A stretch of DNA of 11,403 nt from an uncultured Opitutales bacterium (GTDB lineage Bacteria; Verrucomicrobiota; Verrucomicrobiia; Opitutales; Intestinicryptomonadaceae), in contig URYY01000066.1 of the NCBI GenBank assembly GCA_900552245.1, positions 1 through 11,403 on the forward strand, read 5' to 3'. Below, one piece after another: positions 1-7,447 of the stretch. Position numbers and translations under genes: made by a program. Within the stretch, counting starts at the first letter, position 1. The number at the start of each line of letters is the position of its first letter. The notes under the pieces are model-generated. The model worked only from the letters and a program-made list of their open reading frames with translations, did not search any database and was not told the origin of the DNA.

Positions 1-30
1 CCTCAAATTTCAACAACCAAATTAACTTTT

Positions 31-564
31 ATGCCGAATGTTCAAAAACATCTATTGGTTGACGGTTGGAATGCCATACGCTCCGACCAAGAGATGTCGC
101 AGGTCTTTTCGACAAAGGGGCAGGAAGTGGCAAAAAAAATTTTGGCCTCCAAGCTCAGCAAGATACACGATGCCTTTAATTACAGAGTTACGATAGTTTA
201 CGACGGCAGGGGCGATGATATAACGGTTGAGCGAATAGGGCTTTCGCTGACATTTTCGGAAGTTTACACCCCTTCAAATATGAGCGCCGACGATTTTATA
301 GAGCAGATGTGCGCAACGAGCAAAAATCCCAAGCTCTTGGTTGTCGCAAGCGACGACAATCTCATACGCCTGACTGCAATGACATTCGGAGTTGAAAGTC
401 TCACGAGCGAGCAGCTATTGCAGTGGGCTTCTTCAGCATCAAGCCACGTCGGGGAGCGCTTTGCCATTTTAAAGTCGGAACTCCGCCAAGAGTGGAAGCA
501 AGCTTCAAGTATAGCAGGCGTAGAATTTAAAGTTCTAAAACCCAGAAAGCGGAAGAAAAAGTAA
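31..564 (+). CDS. YacP-like NYN-domain protein (putative RNase)
   Basis: This 177-residue protein looks like the YacP/Rae1 branch of the NYN (PIN-like) nuclease fold. The N-terminal strand ends in VDGWNAI (Asp11, Asn14), matching the DGYN-type motif of the family. A second strand ends in VYDGRG (Asp58). The segment EVYTPSNMSADDFIEQM (Asp87, Asp88) matches the family's ADE/ADD helix, and LLVVASDDN (Asp108, Asp109) matches the late SD motif. These acidic residues would form the metal site. Known YacP/Rae1 members are ribosome-associated mRNA endonucleases in Firmicutes; whether this one has that role is inference. The C-terminus is a very basic tail (KPRKRKKK) that could touch RNA. The ATG at 31 has no clear Shine-Dalgarno sequence, but the NYN fold begins almost at once, so the start is probably right. 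The next gene follows after 185 bases. Confidence 0.8.
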   Translation: MPNVQKHLLVDGWNAIRSDQEMSQVFSTKGQEVAKKILASKLSKIHDAFNYRVTIVYDGRGDDITVERIGLSLTFSEVYTPSNMSADDFIEQMCATSKNPKLLVVASDDNLIRLTAMTFGVESLTSEQLLQWASSASSHVGERFAILKSELRQEWKQASSIAGVEFKVLKPRKRKKK

Positions 565-635
565 ATATACAAACCTTGAGGTAAAATCGCGCAAGAATAT
601 GCGCACTTGGCGCTTCTTATTTCGATTATTTTAGC

Positions 636-668
636 AAGCCTTGGCTCTTAAGGCTAGGGTGGGCTTTT
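636..668 (+). terminator. Possible weak terminator after the NYN gene
   Basis: AAGCC (636-640) can pair with GGCTT (662-666), and the alternative hairpin AGCCTT/AAGGCT (637-642 with 650-655, 7-base loop) lies inside it. The outer pairing runs into TTTT (665-668). The stem is short and the T-run brief, so this is only a candidate. The rest of 565-749 holds a GGGG-GT-CCCC block at 676-684 and the palindrome GCTTGCAAGC near 710, but no ORF I can support. Confidence 0.25.
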
Positions 669-749
669 CAGAGCGGGGGTCCCCGGCTTTGCAATAAAAT
701 TAGCTAAATGCTTGCAAGCTAGGGCGAAATCGTTTATCGCTTTGCTCAA

Positions 750-1856
750 ATGAAAAAAATACCATTATTAGCGACACTGCTTTTAGCCTCGGCGCAACTT
801 TGCGCGACTTTGCCGTCGGCCGGCTCGGCAAACTTTGGGCAGGGCCTTAATTCTGCGTCCGTATCTGTAAACAAGCCGCAGCAGCAGGGGGTGGCCACCA
901 AAACTGAGGTTCCCACGGAGAATATAACTCCGCCTTCCAAGCCAAGCCTCATGCAAATTGACGCTGAAAACTACACCCAACAGCAGCGCCAAAAAATTAA
1001 GGAAATGGAAATTATATCCCAGAAGGCTCTTGCGGGAGATCCAGACGCCCAAAATAAAATGGGAGATTTTTACGCAGATAACGATTTGATTCCAAGGGAT
1101 ATGCGAATGGCCGCCTACTGGTGGTACGAAGCCGCCAGGCGCAAGCATCCGGAGGCTCTCTGCAGAATGGGCGAGCTTTACTTTAGCGGCACTGTGATGA
1201 AGAAAAATAGGCACAAGGCAGTGCAATACTGGAAGTTGAGCGCGCTAGCCGGCAATGCGCAGGCGCAGTACTTCTTGGGGAGTTGCTATGCAAACGGAGG
1301 CCAGGGCGTATACTTGGATTATGGCGAGGCCGCTTTCTGGTGGCAAAAATCGGCGGCTCAGGGCAATATAAGGGCAATGCACAATCTCGCATTTTGCTAT
1401 GCTCGCGGGCAGGGCGTCGATAAGGTAGATGCCAGAATGGCTTACGATTTGTGGAGGCGCGCTGCCGAGAAGGGCTTTGTGCCGGCGCAGACCCAGCTTG
1501 GTTTGTGCTACTTCTCTGGCGAGGGCGTTGAAAAAGATTTGAAACTCGCTGCAAGCATTTGGACTGCCGCCACTGAAAAGGGCGACGCCGAGGCGCAGAG
1601 GCTCTTGGGGCTCTGCTACTACTACGGCTTGGGGGTTGCAATGGATAAAAATACGGCCCAGGTTCTCTTTGAGGCTGCAGCATATCAGGGCGATGCCGAG
1701 GCAAAGAAGCTGTATGATTCCATCGTTCTTGAGATAGGTTTAAGAAACGCAAATTCGCCGGCTCCAAAGGTCGTTCCCTTTGTGCCGGGCAGGCCTGACA
1801 ACTCAAAGTCGGCCCTCTTTAGAACTGTCCGCAAGGAAGATGTAATGATTAAGTAA
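750..1856 (+). CDS. Secreted Sel1-like repeat protein
   Basis: This 368-residue exported protein is made mainly of Sel1-like (SLR) repeats. Residues 1 to about 19 (MKKIPLLATLLLASAQLCA) are a classic signal peptide with a Lys-Lys start and an Ala-rich cleavage region. A Pro/Gln/Thr-rich linker follows (to about residue 85). Then come about six 36-residue repeats from residue 97 to 313, each with the A-AQ-LG-CY-G-GV-D--A--W---AA--G pattern. Examples are AQAQYFLGSCYANGGQGV (170-187) and PAQTQLGLCYFSGEGV (245-260). SLR proteins are alpha/alpha solenoids that act as protein-protein scaffolds, often in the envelope; this one is probably periplasmic. No partner is evident from the neighbours. The ATG at 750 lacks a good Shine-Dalgarno sequence but is fixed by the signal peptide. 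The C-terminal 50 residues are Pro-rich and outside the repeats. Transcription should end at the terminator 21 bases downstream. Confidence 0.88.
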   Translation: MKKIPLLATLLLASAQLCATLPSAGSANFGQGLNSASVSVNKPQQQGVATKTEVPTENITPPSKPSLMQIDAENYTQQQRQKIKEMEIISQKALAGDPDAQNKMGDFYADNDLIPRDMRMAAYWWYEAARRKHPEALCRMGELYFSGTVMKKNRHKAVQYWKLSALAGNAQAQYFLGSCYANGGQGVYLDYGEAAFWWQKSAAQGNIRAMHNLAFCYARGQGVDKVDARMAYDLWRRAAEKGFVPAQTQLGLCYFSGEGVEKDLKLAASIWTAATEKGDAEAQRLLGLCYYYGLGVAMDKNTAQVLFEAAAYQGDAEAKKLYDSIVLEIGLRNANSPAPKVVPFVPGRPDNSKSALFRTVRKEDVMIK

Positions 1857-1876
1857 GCCAGAATTTGCAGATATTA

Positions 1877-1908
1877 AAAAAGCGCTCCAGAATTTTGGAG
1901 CGCTTTTT
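1877..1908. terminator. Bidirectional rho-independent terminator
   Basis: A perfect 13-base inverted repeat, AAAAAGCGCTCCA (1877-1889) and TGGAGCGCTTTTT (1896-1908), with a 6-base loop. The core AGCGCTCCA/TGGAGCGCT is GC-rich, and T-runs lie on the 3' side of both strands. It sits between the stop codon of the Sel1 gene (1856) and the stop codon of the convergent PEP-CTERM gene (1917), so it can terminate both. Confidence 0.93.
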
Positions 1909-1916
1909 AATTTTTA

Positions 1917-3890
1917 CTAAAGACGCCGTCTGCGATAGGCCGCAAGAGCAATTGCTAATGCCCCAAATATTAGAGCGCATGTCGAGGGCTCGGGAACTGC
2001 ATATGAAGTCAACTGAAGCACTAGGCGATTTACATCGTAATAGACGTCTTCGGCACCTATATCTTCCCAGCCGTAAATGTTTGTGCAATTCTTAAAGTCA
2101 AAGTTGTCTTGAACAAAGCTAAATATTTCCTCGCCCGACATGGAGTCGAAATCGACTAGTTCATCGTTTAAATACAAACCTTCCGGAATTTCCGTAAGCA
2201 CTATCTCGTAAAAGCCTTCGTATTCTACGGGCTTTAGTTGAGATGCGTCGATTACAAAGGGCTTAGATGCTCCATCGCTTTTGTAGGCGTCTACCCTAAA
2301 GTAGCTAAGCATTGAGTCTCCACTATTTGAGGCGTCCAAAATCGTGGTGCTGTCCATGACAAAATTAACTTGCGCGGAATCGTAAATCTTAAGCGAGTTC
2401 CCGCTGCCGCTTGCAGATGAGAATTTTGCGCCTGTCCAGATTTCAAGCTTGGCGCTGTTGTCGGCATAGTTTGCAGCGTCGCTTTGATTTACTCCAAAGT
2501 GGGTGTCGTAGCCGAGGTTGCCAATGCTAACGGACGAGCCAAGCCCCTTGACAATTAGAGAGCCCTGCGAATTTGTCTTGTCTGAGGCCACTATGTTTCT
2601 AAAAACCGCCGTTGCTCCGTTTGATACAACTACCTCGGCCTTGTAGTTTGCCGTGTTTGCCAAGTAGAGCGACCCCGCGTACGACGTTCCGCCGCCTGAG
2701 CCCCTTATCTCTGTGCCGCTGCCGTCTATGACGAGTTTTGAGGCTTTGCTAGTGGAATTGCCAACAGTGAAGTTACCGTTTATGTAGATGTCGCTACCGC
2801 TTAGAACTTCCATGGTCGCGTTTTGCACGCTTATTTGCCAATTGTTTTCAGTCTGCGATATCTTTGCTCCGTTTTTCATCTGCAACACAGAGTTTGAGTT
2901 GCCTTCAGTGTTATTGCCAACTGTGATGTAATTGTTGCCGTCCGAAGTCTTTGTTATTTCACCTCCGTCTACTATGAGGCTTGCCGTGGAATTTACACCG
3001 GCTCCGATAGTTATATTAAGGCCTTTTGATCCGGCGGATTCTATAACTCCGCCCTCGTTGAGATAGACTGTCGCGACATTGTCGCTGTAATTTCCAATAT
3101 TTAGCGCTTGCGAATTTTCTACAGAGACGAGTTTGCCGCCGTCTTCAATCGTCATTGTAGCCTGTACGCCCGTTGCGTTGCCGCCGACATTTACAGTTCC
3201 GGATACTTCCAGAGTGCTGGATTTTCCGGAGGCGTCGGAACCGCTGATTAGCGCTTGGGCTCTCGAATTTTGGCCGTTTGCAAGATTGATGGATGAGCTT
3301 ACACCATCTGCGGCCTTGTAAGTTCCGCCTCCGCTTATATTGAAGCTTGAGACCGATGCAAATCCGCCTGCAACATTAAAGCTCATGTTGCTTTCTACTA
3401 TGAATGCGCCACCGTCTATATTTAATTCCGAAGTAGAGTAGCTCTGGCGGGAGCTCTCAAGCCTCTTATTTGCGTTGTAATCGTTAACGCCGGTCCATAG
3501 CAGCGTTGCGCCTCCGTATATATTTAAAGTTGATTTTGGCGATAGAGCCTCCTCTGATGCTCCCAGGGTATTGCCTATAACTAGGTCGCCAACCTCCAGG
3601 GTCCCGCTTTTTATATTTAAAATTCCCGCTATTGAGCTTGCGTCGTCTCCGTACGGATAGCCCAATTCCACAGCTCCAATCTGCTGAGTGCTATCAAGGT
3701 CAAAATCCAGCGTAGCACCTCTGTTTACCCAGAGCTGGTCTGCCGAAGTAGAGCCGCTTGGAAAGGCGCTCTGCCAGTCTGAATTTGTGTTTATCTGCAC
3801 CTGTGCAGCCTGAGCTGAGAGCGCCAATATTGAAAGCGTCGATATGGCTAGTGCGGACTTTGAATTTAGAACAGCAGTTAAGTTTCTCAT
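1917..3890 (-). CDS. PEP-CTERM beta-helix surface protein
   Basis: This 657-residue exported protein has a signal peptide (residues 1 to about 28, ending ALSAQA). A long Gly/Ser/Asn/Thr-rich body follows, and then a C-terminal PEP-CTERM sorting signal: VPEP at 632-635, a hydrophobic helix, and the basic tail YRRRRL. In known systems an exosortase recognises this tag and processes the protein at the inner membrane during export to the surface or matrix. No exosortase gene is in the window. The body repeats short units of the type S-LNI-GG-----G, for example STLNIYGGATL and ASLIVDGGEITK. These are typical of right-handed beta-helix passenger regions seen in verrucomicrobial proteins called autotransporter-like. 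No C-terminal beta-barrel is present, so it is not a true type V autotransporter. The ATG at 3890 has a modest AGAG upstream. Ligand and role are unknown; adhesion or matrix structure is inference. Confidence 0.85.
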   Translation of the reverse strand: MRNLTAVLNSKSALAISTLSILALSAQAAQVQINTNSDWQSAFPSGSTSADQLWVNRGATLDFDLDSTQQIGAVELGYPYGDDASSIAGILNIKSGTLEVGDLVIGNTLGASEEALSPKSTLNIYGGATLLWTGVNDYNANKRLESSRQSYSTSELNIDGGAFIVESNMSFNVAGGFASVSSFNISGGGTYKAADGVSSSINLANGQNSRAQALISGSDASGKSSTLEVSGTVNVGGNATGVQATMTIEDGGKLVSVENSQALNIGNYSDNVATVYLNEGGVIESAGSKGLNITIGAGVNSTASLIVDGGEITKTSDGNNYITVGNNTEGNSNSVLQMKNGAKISQTENNWQISVQNATMEVLSGSDIYINGNFTVGNSTSKASKLVIDGSGTEIRGSGGGTSYAGSLYLANTANYKAEVVVSNGATAVFRNIVASDKTNSQGSLIVKGLGSSVSIGNLGYDTHFGVNQSDAANYADNSAKLEIWTGAKFSSASGSGNSLKIYDSAQVNFVMDSTTILDASNSGDSMLSYFRVDAYKSDGASKPFVIDASQLKPVEYEGFYEIVLTEIPEGLYLNDELVDFDSMSGEEIFSFVQDNFDFKNCTNIYGWEDIGAEDVYYDVNRLVLQLTSYAVPEPSTCALIFGALAIALAAYRRRRL

Positions 3891-3911
3891 AGCAAGCTCT
3901 ATGCTAACTCA

Positions 3912-3941
3912 ATTTTAGGGTTTGTAAACAAAAAACCTCAA
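3912..3941 (-). promoter_or_regulatory. Candidate sigma70-like promoter of the PEP-CTERM gene
   Basis: On the minus strand a -35 box TTGAGG (3936-3941) and a -10 box TAAAAT (3912-3917) are separated by 18 bases. This would start transcription near 3905 and give a leader of about 15 bases before the ATG at 3890. Box matches are 4 of 6 and 5 of 6 to the E. coli consensus. Promoter rules in this lineage are less well known, so this is a candidate only. Confidence 0.35.
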
Positions 3942-3962
3942 ACGTTTAAAGAATTTATTAAA

Positions 3963-3989
3963 TGCAAGTGCCCTTAAAAAAAACTTGCA
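3963..3989. repeat. Spaced inverted repeat upstream of guaB
   Basis: TGCAAGT (3963-3969) and its reverse complement ACTTGCA (3983-3989) are perfect 7-base arms with a 13-base spacer that contains an A-run. The arm centres are 20 bases apart, close to two helical turns, as expected for an operator bound by a dimeric regulator. It could equally be an RNA hairpin in the guaB leader. It lies in the 139-base divergent region between the PEP-CTERM gene and guaB. Confidence 0.35.
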
Positions 3990-4009
3990 AATAAATACTC
4001 CATAATGTA

Positions 4010-4023
4010 TCCCCAGTAGGGGA
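4010..4023 (+). promoter_or_regulatory. guaB ribosome binding site inside a small hairpin
   Basis: AGGGGA just upstream of the ATG at 4030 is the ribosome binding site. It is itself the 3' arm of a hairpin: TCCCC (4010-4014), loop AGTA, GGGGA (4019-4023). The five pairs are mainly G-C and would hide the Shine-Dalgarno sequence when folded. The sequence and pairing are direct observations; a regulatory role is inference. Confidence 0.5.
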
Positions 4024-4029
4024 AATAAT

Positions 4030-5586
4030 ATGAATAACGCAATAGACGATATATTTTTCAAGAACGCGGACGATTTCTTCCGCCAAAACGCGCCGACGGC
4101 GCTGACATACGACGATGTCACTTTAGCGACTCAACACTCTGCAATACTTCCGAAGCAGACCAAGCTCGATACAGCCTTGTCGGAGAGCGTTAAGCTTACG
4201 CTTCCAATAATATCTTCAGATATGGACACTGTGACGGAGTCTAAGATGGCTATCGCGATGGCTAGAAACGGCGGCTTGGGCATAATACACTCAAGCATGT
4301 CGGCCGACGAGCAGCTATCGCAGGTTACGTGCGTTAAAAACTACATACACGGCCTTATTCAGGACCCCATAAGGGTCAGCCCCGAGCAGTACATAGGTGA
4401 TGTCCTAAATATGGTTGAGGACAAGAAGTTCAGGTTTAGAACATTTCCGGTTGTAGATTCGAGCGGGACCTTGGTGGGGCTCTTGCCGGGCTCGGTTGTC
4501 AAAGAGCGCTACGCATCAATGAAGATTGCCGACGCAATGACAAAGCGCTCGGAGGTGTTTACTATTTCAAGCAAGGAATTGGGCGGCGATCCCATCGCCA
4601 AGGCCGACGAATTTTTCAACGAGCACTTTGGAGTTCACAAGCTCTTGGTGGTTGACGAAAACGACAAGTTAAAGGGGCTTTTTACGCTATCCGACATAGA
4701 GCGAATTTTAGATGAAAATGCATCTAAAAAGCGCGCTGCGCGAGATTCCCGCTTCAGACTTCTTTGCGGGGCAACGCTCTCAATTTACAGAAAGGCGGAC
4801 GGCTCTTTAGATAGGGATAAGATTGTAAACCACGTCGGCTCCATGGTCGAAAGGGGCTTGGACGTCGCGGCAGTTTCCACCGCCCACGGCTTCACCGAAA
4901 ACGTGGCAAATATGATTAAGCTAGTGCGCGAAAACTTTAAGGATTTGACCATCATAGGCGGCAATGTAACGAGCGCAGCGGGCGTTGAGTTTTTGGCAAA
5001 TGCAGGAGCTGACGTCGTAAAAGTCGGGCAGGGGCCGGGGTCGATTTGCACGACTAGAATTGTTGCAGGCATAGGCATTCCGCAGCTTACGGCGCTTTAT
5101 GTTTGCGCTACGCAGGCGAAGATTTCCAAAGTAAAGATAATAGCAGACGGCGGAATAACAAAAAGCGGCGATATGGTGAAGGCTTTGACACTCGCAGACG
5201 CCGTTTTGTGCGGAAGTCTGCTTGCCGGAACGCCCGAAGCTCCGGGAAAAATTATGGAAATTAACGGCAAGACCTACAAGCAGTACCGCGGCATGGGCTC
5301 TCTTGCAGCAATGCGAGACGGTTCGGCTGCGCGCTATGGCAGGGATACTAAGGACAAGAACGACAAGGTTACGGCGGAGGGCATAGAGGCTCTCAAGGAG
5401 GTGTCCGTAGGTCTTGACGATTTGCTTGCCCAGTATGCGGGCGGAATCCAGAGCGGCATGGGCTATCTGGGCGCCGAGACTTTAGATCAGCTGAAGGCGA
5501 ATGCGAGGTTTGCCCGCATCACATCGGCGGGGCGCAAGGAGAGCTTCCCGCACGACGTTATAGAAGTTAAGACTTCTTCAAAATAA
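4030..5586 (+). CDS. guaB: IMP dehydrogenase
   Basis: A 518-residue enzyme that oxidises IMP to XMP with NAD+, the committing step of GMP synthesis in the cytosol. Key parts, in order: SSDMDTVTE (62-70); two CBS domains inserted at roughly 112-230 (the second has LLVVDENDKLKGLFTLSDI); IIGGNVTSAAGVE (308-320); the catalytic loop GPGSICTT with Cys340; ADGGI (372-376); the mobile flap RGMGSLAAM (420-428) followed by Arg435-Tyr436, the pair used as general base in IMPDH; and AEGIE (449-453), typical of the potassium site. RGMGS, rather than GMP reductase's YGMSS, favours IMPDH over GMP reductase. Odd points: the usual D(S/T)xHG motif reads STAHG (Ser283 in place of Asp), and Gln334 precedes GPGSIC where Ile is usual. 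The start is supported by AGGGGA upstream. The next gene begins 37 bases after the stop, past a strong hairpin. Confidence 0.93.
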   Translation: MNNAIDDIFFKNADDFFRQNAPTALTYDDVTLATQHSAILPKQTKLDTALSESVKLTLPIISSDMDTVTESKMAIAMARNGGLGIIHSSMSADEQLSQVTCVKNYIHGLIQDPIRVSPEQYIGDVLNMVEDKKFRFRTFPVVDSSGTLVGLLPGSVVKERYASMKIADAMTKRSEVFTISSKELGGDPIAKADEFFNEHFGVHKLLVVDENDKLKGLFTLSDIERILDENASKKRAARDSRFRLLCGATLSIYRKADGSLDRDKIVNHVGSMVERGLDVAAVSTAHGFTENVANMIKLVRENFKDLTIIGGNVTSAAGVEFLANAGADVVKVGQGPGSICTTRIVAGIGIPQLTALYVCATQAKISKVKIIADGGITKSGDMVKALTLADAVLCGSLLAGTPEAPGKIMEINGKTYKQYRGMGSLAAMRDGSAARYGRDTKDKNDKVTAEGIEALKEVSVGLDDLLAQYAGGIQSGMGYLGAETLDQLKANARFARITSAGRKESFPHDVIEVKTSSK

Positions 5587-5599
5587 AAAACGCTGGATT

Positions 5600-5634
5600 T
5601 TTCGAGACATTTTCGCCTCGCGGATGTCTCGAAA
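5600..5634. repeat. Strong hairpin between guaB and the next gene
   Basis: TTTCGAGACAT (5600-5610) and ATGTCTCGAAA (5624-5634) are perfect 11-base inverted arms around a 13-base loop. Inside the loop, two G-U pairs and a CG/CG pair (5614-5615 with 5619-5620) extend the stem. No T-run follows on the plus strand, so it is not a standard intrinsic terminator. It begins 14 bases after the guaB stop. The 3' arm begins exactly with the upstream candidate ATG (5624) of the next gene. It may protect or end the guaB transcript, or control translation of the next gene. Confidence 0.7.
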
Positions 5635-7363
5635 CCTAGAGACTAATTTAACGCACAAGCACATATTTTTTAGCCAGATGAATTTGGGAAAAGTAGCGAT
5701 TACATTTTTTGCCTTCGCCGTTGTACTGGGGCTTGCCTATGCTCTGACATTTTTTGGAGCGCGAGGCGGTTCGTACGAGCCGGACGAGAACTACGATTCC
5801 CATGTGCTTCTGGAAAAGCTTGAGAAATCTAAGAAGCTCGAGGACAAATTTTACGAGCGGCAAAAGCTTGGGAATGTAACCGATGCAGATGTCGATATTC
5901 TTGATGAGGCAATATTGATTTTGCAGGATTACATAACTAGTTCCAAGACTCAGGATAGGGATATACATGCCCGCCTTTTTAAATTGCGCGGTCTGTCCCA
6001 AAACATAAGGGGCAAGGCTGAGGCGGAGGAAATAGCAAGGCTTGCTCTCGAGGCCGACGAGGCCTTTACATCGCAGAACATGATGCTCGCCTTAGACCTT
6101 TACACAAAGCTTAAGGAGAAGCAGCAGCGCCTCAATAAGCTGTATCCGGATAGCGAGTATTACGATGTCAGGAGGCTCGCCAAGGCGGAGCAGATGCTTA
6201 GGCTTGTGAGTGCGGCTCCGCTTGATTCCGAAATTCAGGACTTGCAGAGACAGATAGACTTTGCAATGAAATCGAAGCGCTGGAACGAGGCTCAGAAACT
6301 TTTGCAGCAGGCAATAGAAAAGCAGACTTACTTAAATAAAGAGTTTGCCAGCACTAGTTTTGCAAATTTTTCAAAGGTCAGAGAGTTTGAGGTTGAACTT
6401 GACTCTCTGAAGGCGGCGCCAATTGAAAGCGAGATAAAAGAGGCTGTTGAAAAGGCGGGTAATCTTGAGAAGCAGGGCGACTTTAAGGCGGCGGCTGAAT
6501 CTTACAGCTTTGCGTACGAGCGCCAGAAAGAGTTGAATTTGCTTTTTGCCAAGAGCAAGTATTCGTCGGACGCAAATTTGCGCAAGCTTGAAAATTTGCG
6601 AGACACAGCCTTGAGTCGGGATTTGTACTCGCAGATAGAGAAAGGGCGCGGGAAACTTAATGCTCTTCTTCTTGCCGGCGGAGCTTCAGACGAGATTCCA
6701 AATTTGATAGGAGATTTGTTAGTAAAGTGCGAAACTCTCAAGAAGAGCTATCCGGCCAGCACATTGCTGAGCGAAGACGACGTGCTGTCTTTGCGCTTTT
6801 TAAGCTATTTGGGCTCAAAGTTGCCGGAGATAAATAAGCTCTTGAATGACTCGCTATTGCCCATAGAGTCCGGCAGCTCTGCGAAGATGCTCGCAACCGA
6901 AGTTCCCCAGAAGCTCTACAAGATGGTCATGCAGGAAAATCCCAGCAGAAATGTTGGAGAAGACTTGCCCGTAGAGACGGTTTCTCTGGAAAATGTTCAA
7001 GATTTTTGCAGAAGGTTGTCTTGGATAAGCGCAAAAATGGTCAGGCTCCCGAGCAGGCAGGATTATTACAAGGCGGTTGGTAATTTGAAGTATGTAGATT
7101 TAAATGCTATTTCTTGGAATGCCGGCAATAGCGGAATGAAAACCCACAAGGTCGCAACTTCCGAGGCAAATATAAAGGGCTTTTACGATTTGCTTGGCAA
7201 TGTTGAGGAATACGCCACGGACGATTCCAAATTCGGAATTATAGGCGGCAGCTCGCAGACTTGGACTGATTCGCTTGGCGAGGTTCCATACAAGCCAATT
7301 TCGGCAGACAAGCGCGGCGATAGAATGCTGGGCTTCAGGGTTGTGGTGGAGGATAAAAAATAG
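5624..7363 (+). CDS. Membrane-anchored repeat protein with degenerate SUMF/FGE-like domain
   Basis: A 579-residue protein. One hydrophobic segment (about residues 23-45) acts as a signal anchor, so the rest should be periplasmic. Residues about 130-400 form four helical, TPR- or coiled-coil-like repeats. Each carries a (K/R)Q--LN--(Y/F)--S-like signature, at 166, 233, 300 and 368, giving a period of 67-68 residues. From about residue 422 the protein matches the sulfatase-modifying-factor (FGE/EgtB/PvdO) fold: TEVPQKLYKMVMQENPS (425-441), LPVETVSLENVQDFCRRLS (448-466), VRLPS (473-477), GFYDLLGNVEEYATD (519-533), GGSS (541-544) and the final R--GFR. The domain is short and has only one cysteine (Cys462), so formylglycine-generating activity is unlikely; binding or scaffolding is more plausible. 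The ATG at 5624 lies in a hairpin and has no Shine-Dalgarno sequence. Met19 (ATG at 5678) is a possible true start and would keep the anchor. Confidence 0.8.
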   Translation: MSRNLETNLTHKHIFFSQMNLGKVAITFFAFAVVLGLAYALTFFGARGGSYEPDENYDSHVLLEKLEKSKKLEDKFYERQKLGNVTDADVDILDEAILILQDYITSSKTQDRDIHARLFKLRGLSQNIRGKAEAEEIARLALEADEAFTSQNMMLALDLYTKLKEKQQRLNKLYPDSEYYDVRRLAKAEQMLRLVSAAPLDSEIQDLQRQIDFAMKSKRWNEAQKLLQQAIEKQTYLNKEFASTSFANFSKVREFEVELDSLKAAPIESEIKEAVEKAGNLEKQGDFKAAAESYSFAYERQKELNLLFAKSKYSSDANLRKLENLRDTALSRDLYSQIEKGRGKLNALLLAGGASDEIPNLIGDLLVKCETLKKSYPASTLLSEDDVLSLRFLSYLGSKLPEINKLLNDSLLPIESGSSAKMLATEVPQKLYKMVMQENPSRNVGEDLPVETVSLENVQDFCRRLSWISAKMVRLPSRQDYYKAVGNLKYVDLNAISWNAGNSGMKTHKVATSEANIKGFYDLLGNVEEYATDDSKFGIIGGSSQTWTDSLGEVPYKPISADKRGDRMLGFRVVVEDKK

Positions 7364-7447
7364 ATTTTTTATTTTAGCCTTTTTGGCAGGCTCTGCAGTT
7401 TTATTGCACTGTTTGTGGGCTTTGCGCTCGCAGTTGATTTTTGCCTC

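Noticed and set aside
1849..2095. Overlapping short frames around the terminator and the 3' end of the PEP-CTERM gene.
   Set aside because: They read through the terminator and sit antisense or out of frame to a well-supported gene, with no domain or start signal.
4030..5586. GMP reductase or GuaB1-type reading of the IMPDH-like gene, given its CBS domains and unusual motif.
   Set aside because: The RGMGS flap and the Arg-Tyr pair after it are IMPDH features; GMP reductases have YGMSS there and lack the pair.
7376..7392. AGCCT-N7-AGGCT stem just after the SUMF-like gene as an intrinsic terminator.
   Set aside because: Five pairs and no T-run immediately after the stem; the T-rich stretch comes before it.
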